Below are positions 57,801-64,000 of a DNA stretch of 64,000 nucleotides, in pieces; position 1 is the stretch's first letter, and every line of letters begins with the position of its first letter. The DNA comes from Mesomycoplasma lagogenitalium (GTDB lineage Bacteria; Bacillota_I; Bacilli_A; Mycoplasmatales; Metamycoplasmataceae). Position numbers and translations under genes: made by a program. Under the pieces are notes generated by a model. The model did not search any database. It saw only the letters and a program-made list of their open reading frames with translations, and was not told the DNA's origin. The stretch is taken from assembly GCF_029854295.1 (NCBI RefSeq), contig NZ_CP122979.1:496001-560000 (forward strand). Reading direction: 5' to 3'.

Positions 57801-60800
57801 GAATAACTTTTTGATTATTTATATTTTTGTTAAATGATAAACTAGCTTTAATAATTGTTCCTTCAGGTAAATCATTTAAATTAAAGCTAGCGGTTAATTT
57901 CCCGAATTTATTTTCGATAGTTGAATTAACATTTGTAATTTCACTTTCAGTATCATTTTTACTACTACTTAAAAGTAAATCAACACTTTCATTAACTAAA
58001 AAATAATCGCTATCAGAAAAAGTAAAGGAAACTTTAGCACTATTTTGAGTTATTTGAATAGCCTCTTTTGTAGCGATAGATACAGAACCTAAAGGAGTAG
58101 AAAATTCTTTATTAACTGAACTATTAATTAAAACATCTTCATAAATTCCGTTTCCCAACTGCACTTTAATAGAAGAAATTTGGTAATCACTATATTTTTC
58201 TAAATCATTAACATTAAATTCAATTGTTTTATTTGCTATTGCAGAAGATAAATTATTTGACTGAGAATTAATTTCGTTAGTAATTAAAGTTTTTTTATTA
58301 GTTAAAGAAATTAAAACACTTTTATTATCATATAAGTTTTTATCATCTTTGAATTTAATTGTTATTTTAGCACTTGAATGACTTATTTCAGAAAATTTAA
58401 TGTCACTAACTTCTGGTTTAGTATAAATTGCATTATATTCATTATTTTTTTGACTCAGAGATTGATCGAAAGTAATAAAAGTAGAATTATTTGCTAAATT
58501 GTTTGTTGAAAATTCAACAAAATATTTTGTTCCTGGCTGTAAATTATCAATATTAAATCTTAAATATCCGTTTTGATCAACAGTTGCATTTTGACTTTTT
58601 ACTTCTCTTTTTCTAATTACATCTGCATTATTTTCACTTTCGTTTTCTAATACATAAATACTTGCAATTACTTCTTGACCATTCATAAACGAATCGACTG
58701 CTGAATTAAAATTAGCTTCTAATAAAACGGATGTATGACTATTGTTAATTTGTTGGAAATTAATAATTGTTGCTTTTTGACTAGTTGTTTTAAAATAAGC
58801 GGAAGATGAATCGAAAATATTTTCAGCCAATTTAATAGGTTGATTATTTAATAATATGTTTTCAAATTTATAAGTTGTCGCTTTTTCTAAACCATCTCAT
58901 TTAAAGTTAATAACAAAAGAATAAACTTTATCATTACCAATCATTTGTTCAGTTGTATAAAATTCTTGCCCTTTAGTAATTGTAGTAGAAAAAGTACTAT
59001 TTATTCCATTATTAGAAGTATAGTAAAGAGTAACTGGAATTGTATTTGGCAAGTCATTTAAAGCATTTTTATCAAAAGAATTAATGGTAAATGTTGGATA
59101 AACATAAGTATCAGCGTGATTAGTGAATTTAACTTGATTAATCACATATTTTGTATAAAATGATAGTTTTTCTTTAACTTTTTCAGAAAAATTAAAATCG
59201 TAGTTCTCTTCTGAAATTGCTTCAATATTGGTAATTTGGTAGTTTGATGATTCTTTTAAATTATTTAATTTATAATTAATTTCTCCGTTTTCATCAATAG
59301 TTGTAATAAAACTTTTTTCTGAATTTTCTACAGCTATTTGATTTCCATTTACTGGTGCATTTAAAGCGGGAGTAATAATTTTTTCTTGATAAGTTACTTT
59401 TACTTGTTTTCCTATTAAAACTAAATCAGTTGCTAAATCGAATCCTAATCTAATATTTGCACTATTGTGTGAAATATTATCGATTGTAGCACTTTGAACT
59501 TCAAAATTATTAGTTAAAGTTGTAAAACCGTTATCTGATCTTAATAAAAGATCGTCTTTATAAAATAAATTTGTTTCTCTAAATGGTTGAATATCAATAA
59601 TTTTATAACTTGCTCCTTTTTGCAAATTATTTAATTGAAATTCAACACTTTTATCAGAAATTTGTATTAACTCTGTAGATGATGCAGGAATTTGTAAATT
59701 CGTTGCTTGATAAAATAATTTTAAGTATCTGTCTTTTTCTAAACATTTTTGATCGTAAGAACAATCATTTTTATCAGTAGTAAAAAAGTTTGCATCATCA
59801 AAAAAATCTATTTTTACTTTTGCGCTTGTTTGCCCAATTTCTGAATAACTAATAGATTTTATTCTGGCATAAGTTAAAAATAATTTATCAACTAATTCAG
59901 GAGTTGTAATTAAAAAATTAACACCAGTTGATTGCTGTAATTCTTTATCTTCAAATTCAATTGAATGTAAAACATACATAGTACCAGGATCTAAAGGGGT
60001 TGTTGATTTAAATTCATTTGTTTTATCTTGATCATTTGGATTATTAATAACTAAATCGCCTCCTAAATTAAATGATACGGAGTTATTTTCCGCTTTTGCA
60101 ACGGCAGTAAAAATACCTTTAGTTTCATCTCCTTTAACTAATGTTTTTATATATTCATCGTTTGTGGAAGAAGTTTTAGATACTAATTCAGGTGAGGTTT
60201 TTATATATTTTAAAATTAAATTTTTGCCATTAATAAATTTATTTGCAGGACTAAAAACAAATTTCATTGATGCTGAATTGTGATCACTTTTAATTTTTCC
60301 TTGTAAAAATAGTTCAGCAACTCCGATAGGAGTTTGGAATTTTCTAGCACTTTCATCAATTGTATCACTTGAAAAACTTAAAATTTCCTCTTTAAGTGGG
60401 CTATTTTGTTTTCAAATTTTAATATTATTGATAGTATATGAAAAACCTTGATTTAATCCGTTGAATTTTAAAGTAGCAATATAAACATCATTTGTTCCTG
60501 GTTTTAATTTTAATTGCACTTCAGGTACACTATGATCTGGAGTTGGATAAATATCTAACGAAACTTTAGAATTAGCAATATCGTCTTTATTATCTTGATT
60601 GATAATTTCAATGTCAACAGTTGCTCCTTCACTATGAATATCCCTTATTTCTAAATGACTTACTCCAACTTTTGTTTTAATTAAAAAATCTTCCTCTTTA
60701 ATTCCTTCTCTTCAAGTTACATCAGCATCTTCAACTTTAGCAGATATGATTTCATAAATGCTTCCTGATTGAAGTTTATGATTGGTTTTTTCACTTAATT

Positions 60801-61833
60801 CAAAGTTAGAAATACTTCCTTCTAGTTGGGATTCAACTGTTAAAATTTCATCTGTTCCTTTGAGTTTATATTCTAAAATTGCTTTTTTGCCAGTTAAAAG
60901 ATCTTCCAGTGATTCTCCCGATCTTTTAGTAAATACGACAGAAATATTAACACTATTAGTTTCTAAATTTATTTTTTGAATATTAGAAGCAAATAAAGGT
61001 ATTTTTGGTGTTAAAAGCCCTTGTTCACCTGTGAATGCATCTTTATTAATTCTTTCATCTCAAGGAATTTCTACTGATTTTGATGTTAAAATTCCATTAT
61101 TTTTATTATCATCAATATATGAAACACTTTCAATCATATAATTTCTTGAAGGCTGTAAATTTTTTAATACAAAAGTCGATTCGCCTTTATCAATAATTGC
61201 TTGTTCACTTATTGTTTGACCTGTTTTTACTAAATTATTATTACCATCATCTGCTAAATAATAATATTTAATTTCTGCTTTTTTACTTTCAAGCGATTTA
61301 ACATTATCTGCGAATTTAACTTTAACTTCTTTTTCTGAAGGAGTTAAAGTTTTAAATTCAAATGCTAAAACATTTGCTTTTGTGGAAACAAATGCTTTTT
61401 CTTCATTAAGTACTTTAAATTTTTTCTTTTCGTCTTTAGAATTAAATTGAATTTTATATTTTTCACCAGCTTTTAATTTATTAACTAAATCTGATTGGAA
61501 TTCTCATTTTCTTAATCCTGCTATATATCTTGCAAATCCAGTTTGAACAACTTTTTCCTCTTCACTATTTGGATTTTCTAAAAGTGAAACACTAATTTCT
61601 TTCTTTTCTAGTTCAAATGAATGCGAATCACTAAATTCAAATGAAAAATTTACAGATGTATCTGTAGTTTTATCATTATCTTGGCTAATGTCTAAAATAT
61701 CGTAATACTGAATTGTTTTTCAATTACGCAAAATAAACGGAATGATAGTTGAAGCTCCGATTGTTGCTCCCGTTACTCCTAAAGTTATTATTGCTAATAA
61801 TTTTTTAAATCTCTTATTTTTTTCTCTTGCCAT
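51868..61833 (-). CDS. Giant surface protein, subfamily A (A2)
   Basis: A 3321 aa paralogue of A1. The N-terminus is MAREKNKRFKKLLAIITLGV with an anchor at ~12-35. The first 300 residues align well with A1 (LRNWKTIQYYDILDI / LKNWRSIQYDIVDI and KLKAGEKYKI / KLKAGTKYEI). About 28 modules follow, then the cap from ~2925 with WRIKVYDPKRIL, FINEEGDLYIFGGKDG, QKPKNGEKLRFVGVF and a tail parallel to A1. One module near residue 690 contains two cysteines (NDCSYDQKCLEKD), the only ones seen in any of the giant proteins. It is the first gene of operon 2, with a 15 base poly(A) tract upstream and AAAGGGA before the ATG. Its stop is 9 bases from the start of B2. Probably a surface fibre or adhesin. Confidence 0.88.
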
Positions 61834-61916
61834 ATTCATCCCTTTCAATATTTGAAAAAATTATAAACGATAGCAAAAAATATAAAATACCCCTATGATG
61901 AAATCGCGAAAAAACC

Positions 61917-61931
61917 TTTTTTTTTTTTTTT
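61917..61931 (-). repeat. Poly(A) tract of 15 upstream of A2
   Basis: Fifteen A on the minus strand, 83 bases before the A2 ATG and 50 bases before a TATAAT-like box (61861-61866 on the plus strand, read as TTTATAAT on the minus strand). It occupies the equivalent place to the 17 base tract before A1. Apart from this and the rnpB promoter area, nothing else is seen between 61834 and 62061. Confidence 0.85.
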
Positions 61932-62061
61932 GGGAAAAATATTCGATTTTCTTCTGTTTTTTCAAAAATATGATATGAAACACTTTATTGAAAGTTTATT
62001 TTTAACTAGAAATTAATAAAAAATAAATTAAAAATAAATCATTTATATGATAAAATAAAAA

Positions 62062-62349
62062 TACATCGGTCAATTGCTATTTGAAAAAATAGAGGAAAGT
62101 CCGCGCTAGCACTATCTGCGATTGATAGTAGTGTTCATGTTGGATCTAATAAATCCAAGCCCAGACGACTAGTGCCACAGAGACGAGCTTATTAAATTAA
62201 GGTGAAACGCGGTAAACTCCATGAGCTAGAAACCCAAATTAAGGTAGGGGAATTTGCTTTTAAAAAATGAATTAAAAGCAAAAGATGTAAAAATCTAGAT
62301 AAATAATTGACACTTTTTTATAAAGGACAGAACGCGGCTTATAGATGTA
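62062..62349 (+). ncRNA. rnpB: RNase P RNA
   Basis: The catalytic RNA that removes 5' leaders from tRNA precursors. Conserved blocks are GAGGAAAGTCCGCGC (62092-62106), GTGCCACAGAGACGAG, GGTGAAACGCGGTAAACTCC and GGACAGAACGCGGCTTATAG near the 3' end. The terminal P1 helix closes with TACATC (62062-62067) and GATGTA (62344-62349), which sets both ends. The length of ~288 is a little short, as usual for mycoplasmas. A TATGAT box (62046-62051) is the likely -10. Confidence 0.95.
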
Positions 62350-62380
62350 AAAAATATCGAGAATTACTCGATATTTTTTT
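62350..62380. terminator. Bidirectional terminator between rnpB and B3
   Basis: AAAAATATCGAG (62350-62361) pairs with CTCGATATTTTT (62367-62378) around a five-base loop. T runs on both strands let it end both rnpB and the convergent gene. Confidence 0.9.
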
Positions 62381-62390
62381 ATAAATATTT

Positions 62391-64000
62391 TTAATTTAAG
62401 GTTGTAAATTCTTTATCATTTTCATTTATTAAATTACTAAAAGGAACATTTTCATATAAAGAGGACTGCTTATTAAACATTTCCACTTTTTCAATTTTAT
62501 ATTTTGTTTTTGGATTTAAATTTATTAAATCCAGAATTAATCTACCATGAATATTAGGAATTGAATCTACAGTAAATTCTTGCTCGCCTGCATCAGTAAT
62601 TGATTTATATGTTAATTTAAATTCTTTTTCATCATATTCATTGGTTGCATCTGCTAAATTAATAATAACTCTTACTTTTTGCTGTTCAATGTTAGAAAAT
62701 TCAAGTGATTTTATACCATTTTTAGTTGTAAAAATTTTATCTTTTTCAGATACCATAAGATCATTATAAAAAATTTGTGTTACTGAATTAGTTTTATCAT
62801 TTTTAATTTCTAAACTATCGATTATATACTTTGTACCAATTTCTAAATTATCAAAAGTAAAACTAGCAGTTGATTGTTCGTTGATTATTTCATTTTTAAC
62901 ATCACTGCTAACTATAGAAGAGCCTAATTTACGATATTTTAAAGTTAATGTTGAATTATTAACAAATGCTGAATCAAAATAAATATTAGGATATTTGTTT
63001 TCTCGTCATTCGTAATAATTGGGTGCAAATTGCGGATATTTATCTTCGTTTTTATTAATATCTTCCATAATTTTCCGAAATTTATCTTGGTTATTTTGGT
63101 TGGCAAACTGGATTGATAAACTTGATTGACTGGTTGTAATAGGATTTGAAATAACTTCTGAAACAATTGCCTTAGATTTGCTATTGAAAACTCTTATTTT
63201 TTCTACAAAAATTAAAGGAGAAACATTTAATAGTTCCCCATCATTTTTAGAAGTATTATAGTTTTTTATAATAACCGATTTAATTTTATAAACTTTATTT
63301 ATTGGAAGTAGATAAAAATTTGGAAAAAGATCAGAAAAATGTCTGTCACGTGTTTCCACAAAATCAAAATGAAAATAAATAGAATTATTTAAAATTGTGG
63401 CATTTAATTGATATGGTTTTTCATTTGGATTATCAATATCAACAAGTTCGACTGTTACATTTTTTCTCTCAAACGATAAAGCATCTGAATTAGGAAATGA
63501 ATTTTTAAAACCTAAAAATAAATAACTAACATTATTATCCGAATTTGTTTCAAAATAAATATTATCCAAAATTCCTTTAGTGGTAAATCTTCTTTTTTCG
63601 CCGTTAATATTAGACGAAAATTTTAATTTTAAATTATTTTCTGCAACATTTTTACTTGGATCTTTATCTAAAAAGACTTCATTTACAACATATGTTGTTC
63701 CGCCTTGTAGATTATCGATTAAAAATTCAGCAAAAATTCGCCCATTTTCATTTTTAATTTCTATTCCTTCTTGTTTATTAGGATTTTCATTATTTGGATA
63801 AGTTTCTAACTGATTATTTATTAACTTTGAAAAATTAATTCTTGCTTTTCTCCCTACTAAAAATTGCTTGCTAGAATCAAAATCAACAATTGCTTTAATA
63901 CTTGTTTCACCGATTGAATTTCTATCAAATTCAATATTAGTTATTAATGCATCCAATGTATCATAAATTATTGGAACAAAGTGCTTTTGATTTTCATCGA
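62391..64000 (-). CDS. Giant surface protein, subfamily B (B3), C-terminally truncated; start outside the window
   Basis: The last 535 residues are visible, open to the right edge. They align almost line for line with residues ~450-980 of B2: FLVGRKARINFS, GRIFAEFLIDNLQGGTTYVV, KYRKLGSSIVSSDVKNEI and FTTKNGIKSLEFSNIEQQK. Where B2 goes on (NKEFWTNFTSATVQ) this gene stops after NDKEFTTLN. The remaining ~2440 residues of the family, including the whole C-terminal cap, are absent, and the rnpB terminator lies 10 bases away. It is either a truncated relic or a genuine short variant of about 980 aa. An A-type partner gene would be expected further right. Confidence 0.85.

Noticed and set aside
18709-61833. 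Many short minus-strand ORFs that look like a row of pseudogenes
   Set aside because: They all lie in one frame per gene and are separated only by TGA. With the mycoplasma code they join into four intact genes.
18709-61833. Homology to M. mobile gliding proteins Gli349/Gli521
   Set aside because: Size and repeat style are similar, but gene order and lengths differ and I see no shared motif; kept only as an analogy.
19000-64000. Plus-strand ORFs opposite the giant genes, for example 25094-25306, 36981-37229, 44417-44728, 49010-49282
   Set aside because: No ribosome-binding sites and low-complexity hydrophobic translations; they are antisense shadows of coding sequence.
18709-64000. CRISPR array
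   Set aside because: Repeats are diverged protein modules of ~300 bases; no short identical repeats with unique spacers and no cas genes.
1-64000. tRNA and rRNA genes
   Set aside because: No cloverleaf-compatible GC-rich segment with TTCGA-type arm was found; rnpB is the only classic RNA gene seen.

Overview
This window comes from a mollicute, Mycoplasma in the broad sense. It is very AT-rich, and TGA is read as tryptophan throughout: the long genes stay open only if TGA is a sense codon, and TGG is rare. The housekeeping genes (rplJ-rplL, sufS-sufU, nusB, tlyA, yebC, mtnN, trmL, rnpB) fit a small-genome mycoplasma. I cannot name the species.

1-2.7 kb (+): a tightly overlapping housekeeping operon. 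It holds the tail of an HD-domain phosphohydrolase, mtnN, trmL, a TrmH-family RNA methyltransferase and a small DivIVA-like protein.

2.2-6.7 kb (+): an old tandem duplication. Each copy once held the methyltransferase tail, divIVA, an unknown ~280-300 aa protein, a lipoprotein and a terminator. Decay was reciprocal. Copy A lost the lipoprotein and copy B lost the methyltransferase tail and divIVA, while the unknown gene survived in both.

6.7-10.4 kb (+): a structured non-coding RNA candidate, a long leader hairpin, then a membrane-protein cluster. The cluster has a small two-helix pilin-like protein, a 43 aa membrane peptide, a 451 aa protein with a central hydrophobic region, and two membrane proteins of similar architecture.

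10.5-18.5 kb (-, with one small + gene): a membrane-anchored surface protein, rplJ-rplL, then the compact operon yebC-nusB-orf150-tlyA-sufS-sufU. A small unknown gene and a coiled-coil repeat gene follow.

18.7-64 kb (-): two thirds of the window is a family of giant surface proteins. Four complete genes encode 3237-3426 aa each (about 13,400 residues in total). A fifth is cut by the window edge and its C-terminus is missing. Each protein has an N-terminal hydrophobic anchor, some 25-30 divergent ~100-residue modules that look like a fibronectin-III/Ig-type beta fold, and a conserved C-terminal cap. They form two subfamilies, A and B, arranged as A-then-B operons. Operon 1 is A1 (31610-41323), an 853 aa protein with two discoidin-like modules, and B1 (18709-28989). 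Operon 2 is A2 (51868-61833) and B2 (41596-51858). A truncated B3 follows, separated from operon 2 by rnpB. Poly(A) tracts of 17 and 15 nt lie upstream of A1 and A2, as expected for phase-variable expression.

My reading is that the window combines a housekeeping core with a variable surface locus built by repeated duplication of a giant two-protein system whose function I do not recognise.
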